Origin: Oehlia diaphana
Taxonomy: Eukaryota > Glomeromycota > Glomeromycetes > Glomerales > Glomeraceae
NCBI GenBank assembly: GCA_003833135.1
Contig: QZLH01000742.1
Location: forward strand, 37,437 to 54,171
Length of the DNA stretch: 16,735 nucleotides
Direction: 5' to 3'
Under the pieces are notes generated by a model. That model saw nothing but the letters and a program-made list of their open reading frames with translations, had not been told where the DNA came from and made no database searches. The translations under genes were made by a program, and so were the position numbers. The stretch's first letter is position 1, and every line of letters begins with the position of its first letter. This document shows, piece by piece, positions 8,204-15,914 of the stretch.

Positions 8204-9053
8204 TTTTTTTTTAATGTGCCATTCTCACTTAAGTCCTGCGAGTCTTGTGAAATGCAGTCTGGAGCTTGCAGATCATCACATTTAGGAGTAACGTTCGCGC
8301 AATTCACCTCGAGCTTATTCTTGACCTTATGCATATTAATTGGAATAAAAAATTCCTTACCATTACACTCTAGTCTCAATTCCCGCTTTGATGCAAGTAA
8401 ATCATAATTATATTTATCAAGAAGTGTGTTGGGTAAGATTAGCATCGGCTTAGGGTATTTAACTACAGCAAAATCAGCATATATAGTACATCTGGGAGCG
8501 AAATTTACTGGGACATTTCTGACAATTCCAAGGGATTCTGTGGGGTAGTAGCAATACCTCTGAGATCATGTTTTTCTTTTGTATTAATTTCTAGCTTTGA
8601 TCGTTTAGATATATCCTCAGACATGATCAGAAAATTAGCACCAGGATCAACTGTACCTGCTGGAATCACTAGACGTTTAATTTTACATTTAACAGTGACA
8701 ACATCTGTGGCGGGTTCTTTTCTTTGGACAAAGTCTATCTCCATAGGACCGTCGATGAACTCATCATCCTCAGAATTGGCCAGTGTTTTAGAATCGCTAT
8801 TTTGTGGGTGAAGGAGGGTTGTAATGATGCCAAACTTTTCATTAAGCACCTTCTCAATAATTTTTTCAATAATTTTTTCTAAGTGGGATTGTTCATCCTG
8901 TGTCGGGAACTTTGAAGTTTGCTTTTCCTTCTTGGAAATAGAAACCGGTGCTAAAGGAGATGTTTCTGTATCTTTTACCTTACGAGACTTGCAAGTCTTT
9001 GATTTCTTCTTCCACGAGTAAGTAATAGTACTATGCTCTTTCTTCACTTTTTT
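8200..9053 (-). pseudogene. Retrotransposon aspartic protease region, frameshifted
   Basis: The region starts in the -1 frame relative to gag at the A9 tract (9048-9056). A Lys-rich linker and a short helix (KIIEKIIEKVLNEKFG) lead to the protease: VIPAGTVDPGANFLIMSED is the active-site strand, and HDLRGIATTP the flap-like region. The catalytic triplet reads D-P-G-A where D-S/T-G-A is expected, so this copy is probably inactive even apart from the frame. A 1-bp deletion near 8545 moves coding to another frame, which continues through VPVNFAPRCTIYADF and a second-lobe segment (KPMLILPNTLLDKY) to TGA at 8200-8202. In intact elements it would cleave the Gag-Pol polyprotein. Confidence 0.7.
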
Positions 9054-9056
9054 TTT
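9044..9056 (-). promoter_or_regulatory. A9-GTGA tract at the gag/protease junction
   Basis: On the minus strand nine A residues (9056-9048) are followed by G and the gag stop TGA. Protease coding continues in the -1 frame exactly here. It is either a slippery site for -1 frameshifting or a one-base contraction of an A10 tract. Confidence 0.45.
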
Positions 9057-11044
9057 GCCCGAGATATATTAACATTAATTTCAGCATCGGCCTCAGCCTC
9101 AGACTCTGATTCAGAAGAAGAACTCTCAGAGCTAGAAGAGTTATCCTCAGACTCAGATGAAGAAGTATCATTATCAGAAGAATTTGAATTTGGTTGATCA
9201 TCTACTCTAGCTATATGGACTCGACCACTTTTGGATTTTTTCTTCTTAGACTTATTTTTCAATTTCTTTTTCTTTGTTTTAGAAGTTTTACGGGTAGATT
9301 TACGGCCACTTTTATGCAACTTTTTGACTGCATTAATTTGCTTGGAAAGCTTGGCATAGTTGGCATTAGCAACACCCAATCTCCTTATCAATTCATCATT
9401 AATATAATTATCTAAGGATATAAGATCTCTAGGTGCATCAGGTGGCATTCCTAGACGCACTGCACGTATATACATCTTTTCTAAGGTCTCATTATTCTGG
9501 TTGTAAACTTGAGCCGGTTGAGCTTGTTGGGTTCATAAAGAGGCTATTTCAGATTTTAACTTTTCAATCTCATCCGAAGTAGATCCTTGAGAATTGGTTT
9601 TATGTGAGGGTTGATGCAGAGTCATTCCAAGAATTTGCTGGGTGCTATATCTTTCAATTTCCTCTAATTTCTTAATTAATCCAGGAAGAGAAGTTTCTAA
9701 GCCGATTCGTCTTACTTCTATTTGATTATTGGGTTTAAGACCATGAAAAAATTGTTGTTTAACCAATTCGTCTTGATTAACGGCAGGAAGCAAAGGGTAT
9801 GCTAATTTAACCATTCTCTTTAAGTTAGCATAGAATCGTCCCACAGGATCATTACCTTGAATAAGCGACTGAAATTTAACTTTAGATTTTTCAGCAGTAA
9901 CTGTGGGAAAGTCATGTAAAAATGTATGTATCTTCTGTCTAACAAACATTTCACGAGCTATAACATTACCACTAGCATTAGCATTTGGCACGTTTGGGGC
10001 TAAATGTGTTGGGCGACCACCCGATATGGACTAATCTTCTTCCCAAACAGTATGTCCGGGTACTAATGGATTGGCAATCGTATTATTATTAGCTGGTACA
10101 GTATTCCTTATATGAAGTGCTCCACCTCGAAACTGATTGGCATTAATAGCATGTAATGTATTATTATTAGCCAGTCCATTGATAGCACCAATATTTGCAA
10201 GACCGGTATTATCACTAATATTTTGCAATTCCCAGTTTCTCCCCTTAATCTCAGTTTCATACCAATCTTTTGCATAATCTAGTAAACCAGACTCAAAAAG
10301 CCCGTCAATACGAATTTGGTGTTGATGACCTGCATTCGGATCGTGATTAGGGAAAGCTTCATACCATTGTCACAAATCTCTTATATAATCTGCTGGATCT
10401 TCACCAGCTAAACCATAAAATTTTGGAGGCGGATATCCTGCCATACCTATATGTTGTATATTAGGTGGGTTATTCTGTAATACCAAAATTTGTTGCAAAT
10501 TTAAAATATTCTGGTCGCGAGCCTGAACTTGATTTTGTGAATTCCTATATTGTCCCTTCCAATTTTGCGCCTGGCAAACGCAACCTGCATGCCTTCTTTT
10601 CCAGCGTTCTGTATCATTATTATAACATACTGTTAATCTATGTGCGATTCTCCTATGCTCAGCAATTTGAGTATCTTTACGCTGAATCAATAGTCAGTAG
10701 ACAAAATTTTCACATAACAATTCACCAATACGCTCTTGCCTATTTTGAGCCAATTGCTAATACTCTCTACGTGCTTCCATTTCATTATTTAAAGCATCCA
10801 TATGCATCTGCGTAATTCTTTTAGCCTGAGTTTGGGATTCATCTAGCAAACGTTGTAACTGCAAATTCTGATTTCTACTATCTCTTAACTGATTCCTAAG
10901 ATCCCGTTCCTGGTCATTTGTATCATTTAATATGTTCTGGTACTGATCGCGCTCAGCCGTAATATTTTGCAAAGTAACCCAAATAGTATTTAATGAACCC
11001 CTGATACCATCTAATACATTGGCGGTGTCGTCCTCACCTGCCAC
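9044..11044 (-). pseudogene. Ty3-type gag with five nonsense codons
   Basis: One frame runs from 11044 to the stop at 9044, interrupted by TAG 10757-10759, TGA 10694-10696, TGA 10370-10372, TAG 10031-10033 and TGA 9533-9535. Order: N-terminal coiled coil (LRDSRNQNLQLQRLLDESQ); the motif YPPPKFYGLAGEDPADYI typical of retrotransposon Gag; QWYEAF; DYAKDWYE; an Asn-rich linker; then a capsid-like helical part (FQSLIQGNDPVGRFYANLKR... QQFFHGLKPNNQIEVRRIGL). The 3' end is a basic Lys/Arg/Ser block followed by an acidic Ser/Glu repeat (SSSESESEAEAD). No zinc knuckle is seen. The first residue of the natural reading (AGEDDTANV) is preceded by GTG, not ATG, so the start may also be lost. Gag would form the virus-like particle core. 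Confidence 0.8.
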
Positions 11045-11083
11045 GTGAAGACGTCAAGAGTGTAAAATTGATCCAAAATAATA

Positions 11084-11585
11084 TGTTGTTGCTTGGTTTA
11101 GATTTGTTGTTAAGAACGAAGTGCGAGAGTTTCCCTTCATTAATAAGTCTCTCCAAACTTTGTCATTCACTTCCTTAATTATTGCACTCTTTGGATTCTT
11201 CTCCTATTTATTAGTATAGGTAATGTACATTCGGACTAATAGAACTATTATGTTCATGCCTTTCACATATACCTTTTGTTAGTAATTAGTTGACTATGCA
11301 CTTTTACTCATAAGAAAAGGCTAAAGAATCGAGTCAAAATAATTAAAAGGGTTAAAATATTCAAAATATCAATTTTTATTTTTCTCAGTTCATAATCTAA
11401 TTGCTTGACTATCAAGTCAAAAATGGGTCTGTTTTATAAAATTTAAAATGGCAGTTGATATAAAGAACTACGTAATACAAAACATTACGTATATCCAGTT
11501 TATACTCATGTGATAGGAGTGTCTCATTTATTTGTCTAATGATCATCCTATCCTAATTTGTAATTTCTAAATTTAATTGATCAAC
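11084..11585 (-). repeat. Probable LTR (5' LTR of the gag-protease element)
   Basis: On the minus strand the segment begins TGTTGATCAATT at 11585 and ends GCAACAACA at 11084, giving TGTTG...CAACA ends over 502 bp. It lies directly upstream of gag, which places it as the 5' LTR. A degenerate primer-binding-like word TTGGATCA follows about 9 bp inside (near 11071). TATA-like words (AGTATAAACTGG near 11507) and an 8-bp-arm inverted repeat (11469-11491) lie within it. No partner LTR exists in the window, so the ends rest on the TG...CA rule and position only. Confidence 0.5.
11469..11491. promoter_or_regulatory. TACGTAAT inverted repeat inside the LTR
   Basis: TACGTAAT (11469-11476) and ATTACGTA (11484-11491) are perfect inverted 8-mers around a 7-nt loop. 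They contain TTACGTA/TACGTAA-type cores resembling bZIP sites, and they sit about 15 bp from a TATA-like word, as an upstream regulatory site would. Confidence 0.5.
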
Positions 11586-11709
11586 ATTCTAAATTCTAAA
11601 ATTCTCTTAACTGATGATCTGCGTTACTGTTGTGAGTTGTCGCTTATTCTAATTTACTGCACCTCTATTATTAACTAATTAACCGATTTCTGTATACTAC
11701 AGCGGGGTT
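11586..11709. other. Spacer between LTR and coiled-coil gene
   Basis: This 124-bp stretch links the end of the retrotransposon to the 3' end of the minus-strand coiled-coil gene. No feature is recognised. If the retrotransposon inserted into the Maverick-like element, this would be element DNA flanking the insertion. Confidence 0.4.
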
Positions 11710-12176
11710 TTACATAGGCATCCCAACACCTCTAATGTGATCCTCAATTCGATTTAATCCTCTATTGATGTCTCCAATAAGACCAGCCGTTGCCATATCT
11801 AAATTATGTATTGGGATTTTTTTATCTGTGAGAATTCGGATTCTTGCCTTGAGACATTCAACCTTATTTTCAAGCTCTATGATTCGGCTATCTTGGACAG
11901 ATCCAACCCCATCTTTGAAATTCTTATCTTGCTGTAGTATTTTAAGCTGTTTTTACAAATCAGATATTTGGGATTTAAGTTCCACTATCTCACCCTCATG
12001 GTTATAATACTATTATCCTGTAATGAGATAGTTTGATAACATCGCTCAAGCTCCTTTATGAGGGAACGAATTTTTTTCTTGTTACTCTTATTAGTAGAAA
12101 TTTTATCTTGAAGTTCGCTATGAAGCTTCTGGTTCGTATCTAAAAGCTGTGAATATGCCGGATCAAATTTAGGCAT
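11710..12176 (-). pseudogene. Coiled-coil protein gene, frameshifted, in the Maverick-like cluster
   Basis: The ATG at 12176 (MPKFDPAYSQLLDTNQKL) begins an almost wholly helical heptad protein. Near 12003 the coding frame changes (one-base shift), and the new frame runs through EIVELKSQISDL, a TAA at 11955-11953 and IIELENKVECLKARIRIL to a globular tail (LIGDINRGLNRIEDHIRGVG) ending at TAA 11710-11712. Its start is 53 bp from the divergent integrase ATG at 12229, so the two probably shared a promoter region. Function unknown; the coiled coil suggests oligomerisation. Two simple lesions explain the breakage. Confidence 0.6.
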
Positions 12177-12228
12177 GATATTATCCAACCCTAATTTATA
12201 GTACCATCGTAATAATCTTGTCTCAAGA

Positions 12229-13914
12229 ATGAATCAACCCCAAATTATAATAGATCCCAATGAAGAGCTCCGTATAGTATGTAGACTTCTATATTATAAT
12301 ATTCCTGGATTTTATCTGAATGCCAAGAAATTACTAGAGGGGTGTCGAGAAGAAGGATATCAAAGATTTAAATTACAGGATATTGCAAAATGGTTAGAGT
12401 ATCAATATAGCTATCAAATTTATCGACACCCATTACCTTGTAAAGCTGAGGCGAGTTTTTCAAAGATTAAGATTCCAAATAAAGTCCATTAATGCGATAT
12501 ATTGCTCCATACTCATGATCGAGATGGTGGAAGGGTATTTGTTTGCACTCTCCTAGTTATTGATGTGGCAATACGTTTTAAGGATGGACACATACTAACA
12601 TCAAGAAATAGCTTAGAAATCTGGATTGCGATTAAAGATATCTATAAGGATCCTTCTAACCCTCTTACTTGGCCAAAATTATTAATGACTGATGGTGATG
12701 CTTCATTCCGAGGTGCATTTTTACGAGGAATGCAACAGTATAATGTTACAATATGTGTTGTCGACCTTTATAGTTTTGAGAGTCTGGCTTTCATTAAAGC
12801 ATTTATGAAAACAATAGCAAAATTAACATACAATGTCCAATATGCTATAGAGGGACGATTAACTGATGGAGAGCGATCAAGGATATTTAAGAAAATCCTT
12901 AAGAAGTATATTGATTATCTGAATAACAGTAAAACTCACCTTATTGGGATGTCACCAGCTCGTGCTATGACTTTGGAAGAAGTTGAATCAAATCCTTCTA
13001 AAAAACCCAAGCGTGCAATCGGAAAAGATGAAGAGATAAAATTACAAAAAGGTACAGCAGTTAGATATCTGTTAAAAGCAGGCGAGTTGGAAGGAGACCA
13101 TAGACATAGAGCAACCGATCCATATTGGAGCTTGCGTGTCTTTAAAATAAAAAGAGTTATTATTGGGAAAAATCCACCACAACCCATCTTATATTATCTT
13201 GAGGATGAACCCATTGAATCAACTGCTCATTTGATGGGACGAAATCCCAAAAGATCCTTTAAATATGAGGAACTCCAAGTAATTGAGGAACCAGATAAAA
13301 TTGAGTATCCATTTGATGAATTTATGCGAAAATACCACCCTACTGGATTTGTTCATTATGTTCAAGTTGCTAGTGATAAAACAGCCGAAGCAGTCCCAAA
13401 GAGTCCAGCTCAACAATATGCCAAGAAGCGTGGTGGTGAATGTCTTAGAAAGACCGGGCAAATAAATGGCCATGATGTATATCTTTGGTCCTGTGAAAAT
13501 GGGTCGCATCAGTGGGAGTATCCATTAAAGTATATCATGAAAAAATTCGAATGGTGTCCTCTTTGCCACCACACTACTGAAAGAACTGTACGATATATTT
13601 TTGAGGATCTACTGGACAAGAAATTTCCATCATGTAGGCCGAATTTTTTGCATGGAATGCAACTTGATAGATATAACGAAGAGTTACGACTAGGATTCGA
13701 ATTTCATGGCAGGCAACACTATAGTCTTAATTCAATGTTCTATAGGAGAGGCCAGATAGATTTAGATGAACAGAAAATACGCGATCAGAAGAAGCGGGAT
13801 ATATGCAAGGAGCAAGGCATATGTCTTATCGAAGTGTCTCATACGTGTGACCTTTTTCCTTTCATTAAGCATACACAAATCGAGAAAGGATTCTTGAAAA
13901 ATTCTTCCAGTTAG
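12229..13914 (+). pseudogene. Maverick/Polinton-type integrase with C-terminal zinc-finger/nuclease-like module
   Basis: One frame of 561 codons from ATG 12229, broken only by TAA at codon 88 (12490-12492). Residues about 30-72 (AKKLLEGCREEGYQ, then WLEYQYSYQIYRHPLP) match the N-terminal binding domain of Polinton integrases. The RVE core follows: D90 (CDILLH), D155 ([12 protein letters not shown]), and Lys190 where the catalytic Glu is expected ([12 protein letters not shown]). Codon 190 is AAA, one transition from GAA. A C-terminal SH3/chromo-like region follows (about 270-350: [24 protein letters not shown]). The last about 160 residues are unusual: a treble-clef-like finger (C405, C422, H427, C443-x2-C446) and a PD-(D/E)XK/Vsr-like nuclease block ([21 protein letters not shown]480, E491) ending with a basic helix and ICLIEVSH strand. 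An active protein would integrate the element; the added module's role is unknown. The ATPase gene starts 92 bp downstream on the same strand. Confidence 0.8.
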
Positions 13915-13960
13915 GTCAGAGAGTATTATTTTCTTGGCAATTTTTCATGACGGCTATCAC

Positions 13961-13970
13961 GCAAATTTGC
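13961..13970. promoter_or_regulatory. GCAAATTTGC palindrome upstream of the ATPase gene
   Basis: A perfect 10-bp palindrome lies 37 bp before the ATG at 14007. It shares the GCAAA half-site with two palindromes upstream of the coiled-coil gene starting at 15317. Confidence 0.4.
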
Positions 13971-14006
13971 AAGATTATTTTAGAATATCATTAGTAATAG
14001 TTCAAC

Positions 14007-14740
14007 ATGAAAATAAAGAAACTTGAGCCAGTTGAAAGGCTTGTATACCATATTAACGAAATTAAAGATGCAAAAAGATTTAACAGCCATCCTTCTGTCT
14101 CTCAATGGCCTTTCACTTTACTAATTTGTGGCCATACCAATTTAGGAAAAACTAATAAGGTTCTCAATCTCATGCTCGAAAATAAGCTTTATCGAATATT
14201 TAATGAAAAGAAAGGAGGGACACGCTATATCAAGTGTGATGAGTTACTACTCATCGGCCACCAACTTGAGGAGCTGAAATATATGTACCTCGAATCAGCA
14301 TTCCAGATAATTGCCAATAGTCCAAGGCCATATTGTGAAAATATCATATTTCGGGCTTTGAAGCCTAATAAGATTCCTAAGGTGGATTCATTTTCTCCAA
14401 AAAGTGGTATGGTGGCTATATTTGAAGATGTATGTGCTGATCCAAAGGAAGTGCAAAAGAAAATTATTCCTTATTTCATTGAAGGACGCCATTACAATGT
14501 CAGTTCGATATATGTATCCCAGAGTTTGACTGCCCAAAAATAATATGAAAAAATCTTTCACACATCTGCCTATTCAATAGATCGTGCACTACAGACGAGC
14601 TAGTCAAAATTGTGCGTCAATATGCTAATGACTGGCGTAGTGTGATTAAGACTATTGATAAGGCATTATGTGAACATAAATTCATTATTTTTGATCTAAC
14701 TGTACCTCGTGAACATTCACACAGGATACGCTGTGGTTAG
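14007..14740 (+). pseudogene. A32-like (FtsK/HerA-type) packaging ATPase, frameshifted
   Basis: From ATG 14007: [18 protein letters not shown] holds Walker A (residues 42-49), MVAIFEDV is Walker B (about 136-141), and [16 protein letters not shown] (159-174) is the Arg-His...Ser-Gln sensor-like stretch shared by poxvirus A32 and Maverick ATPases. TAA at 14541-14543 ends this frame at 178 codons. Coding resumes one base out of phase (a TGA codon at about 14546, then HICLFN, DELVKIVRQY, KFIIFDLTVPREHSH) to TAG at 14738-14740, completing a protein of about 244 residues, close to the usual size. A slip in the A-rich tract near 14535-14545 explains the break. Such ATPases pump element or viral DNA into capsids. 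No capsid gene is seen nearby, so its partner is missing or distant. Confidence 0.78.
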
Positions 14741-14753
14741 AACTAAATTCTCA

Positions 14754-15317
14754 CTAATGAATAGAATCTGACTTCATAGATGCCAGCTCCTTTTCTGCCT
14801 CCAGCAGTTGCATCTTCAGATCTTTGATCTCATAGCGCATTTTCTTATTTGCAGTAACCCGCTCTCTATAATCCTTTTCTATTTCTTCCATGAACTTCCC
14901 AAAAGTCCTCTTATTATAATCGACCAGGTGTTGGGATAGTACTTTAAGCTCATTCATAACCCGGCAATTATTCTCTTCTTCATGATCATGCTTTAGTGCC
15001 TCTGGCCAGGTGCCATTTGTTTAGACTCCAATGTCAGTAACATATATAGCCGGTGATGTAGGGAATACATTACATTCTGGCCAGCTTCGTGGGCGCAATA
15101 ATTTTTCCTGGGCCATAGTTTTACGTTTTTTCTTATTTAACGAATTCTTATAAATCTCTAATGTGTGCCTCAAATAAGATTCAATTCATTCAGACTTTCT
15201 GGAAATAGATTCTAATGAAACAGGGTCTTTAGAATGGTATAAGAGTCTCTCACACGCTCTCTTGACAAGACTTTTGGGTAGTCTATCAATAATATGCCTA
15301 TAGTTGGAATGGAACAT
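14754..15317 (-). pseudogene. Coiled-coil protein gene with two nonsense codons, in the Maverick-like cluster
   Basis: One uninterrupted frame of 187 codons runs from ATG 15317 (MFHSNYRHIIDRLPKSL) to TAA at 14754, apart from TGA at 15188-15186 and TAA at 15023-15021. The N-terminal third is helical and basic (KKKRKT near residue 70). The middle has a short globular motif (LRPRSWPECNVFPTSPAIYV). The C-terminal part, from about residue 121, is coiled coil (ERVTANKKMRYEIKDLKMQLLEAEKEL). It converges on the ATPase gene, 13 bp between stops. Function unknown; the position and shared decay tie it to the integrase-ATPase cluster. Confidence 0.65.
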
Positions 15318-15331
15318 TATAATAGATATAG

Positions 15332-15360
15332 TTTTGCGCAAAAAAAAGTTTGCATGCAAA
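15332..15360. promoter_or_regulatory. Paired palindromes upstream of a coiled-coil gene
   Basis: TTTTGCGCAAAA (15332-15343) and TTTGCATGCAAA (15349-15360) are perfect 12-bp palindromes 5 bp apart, starting 15 bp upstream of the ATG at 15317. Both contain GCAAA half-sites in inverted orientation, as a dimeric DNA-binding protein would require. Confidence 0.55.
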
Positions 15361-15451
15361 ATCCATCTATAGACTATAGTGGTACACGCCTATATCGCGG
15401 GTTGCATCACATCTGATAGACTAGCAGATCAGCAACTCCATCACTTGACTA

Positions 15452-15661
15452 TCAGTTATCGGTTTTATCATGTGATACAGACATTAGATTTTTTATTAAT
15501 TCATTCTGTATTTGATTATCTTCCAATTTCGCAATTCTGGCCTTAAGCTCAGCATTCCTGGCTTCAATCTCAGCAAACTTCTTTCTAAGTTCAGCATTTT
15601 TGACCTCAAGCCTGGCAATGCATATTTTCAATGAATCAGTCTCATCTATTTCGGATTGCAT
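15452..15661 (-). CDS. Short coiled-coil protein, possibly a truncated family member
   Basis: The ATG at 15661 (MQSEIDETDSLK) opens 69 residues, nearly all one leucine/isoleucine heptad coil (CIARLEVKNAELRKKFAEIEARNAELKARIAKLEDNQ), with a short polar tail and stop at 15452. A non-ATG TTG 12 codons upstream is unlikely as a start. From memory, a very repetitive fungal family has the same wording (NAEL-KARIAELE) but a longer C-terminus, so this copy may be truncated. Its sharp 5' inverted repeats at 15711 and 15745 suggest regulated or mobile origin. Function unknown. Confidence 0.5.
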   Translation of the reverse strand: MQSEIDETDSLKICIARLEVKNAELRKKFAEIEARNAELKARIAKLEDNQIQNELIKNLMSVSHDKTDN

Positions 15662-15710
15662 GCTTGCGTAATGTAGTATTAGTATGCTAATATTCAAAAA
15701 TAAAAAACAG

Positions 15711-15759
15711 TTCCCTGAGGGAATGATCAGTCATGTGATTTTAGGCGAACTAAGTTCGC
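15711..15759. promoter_or_regulatory. Two tight inverted repeats upstream of the short coiled-coil ORF
   Basis: TTCCCT-G-AGGGAA (15711-15723) and GCGAACT-A-AGTTCGC (15745-15759) are perfect inverted repeats with a single central base. They lie 50-98 bp before the ATG at 15661, in a promoter-like position. Confidence 0.5.
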
Positions 15760-15914
15760 TGAAATTTGCCAAGGAAAGTTTTATTATTCGGCATATATTC
15801 ACACGAAAAAAATATATAAAAAATAATAATAAGCCACCAGGGCACTTTATTGATATATGAAAAATAAATTACATGGATGCTCAGGATACATTCTAAAAAA
15901 TAAACTAATTCTAA

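Larger units (their letters stand above)
8077..11585 (-). mobile_element. Truncated Ty3-type LTR retrotransposon (LTR-gag-protease)
   Basis: On the minus strand the order is a probable LTR (11585-11084), a short leader, gag (11044-9044) and protease (9053-8200), then a coiled-coil tail to about 8077. No reverse transcriptase, RNase H, integrase or second LTR is seen before the HTH gene begins to overlap at 8082. The element is therefore 3'-truncated or rearranged, besides carrying many nonsense and frameshift changes. Its right end lies 125 bp from the Maverick-like gene cluster. Confidence 0.68.

Noticed and set aside
10465..10815. 116-codon plus-strand ORF
   Set aside because: It is antisense to the gag pseudogene, which is continuous in one minus-strand frame across this region.
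11765..12007. 80-codon plus-strand ORF
   Set aside because: It is opposite the frameshifted coiled-coil gene, whose heptad pattern on the minus strand explains the sequence better.
12936..13509. Minus-strand ORFs opposite the integrase
   Set aside because: They lie antisense to a well-supported integrase frame and show no domain signature.
11710..15900. Long terminal inverted repeats bounding the Maverick-like cluster
   Set aside because: I compared the stretch near 11640-11720 with 15318-15450 by eye and found only short, scattered matches, so no element boundary is claimed.
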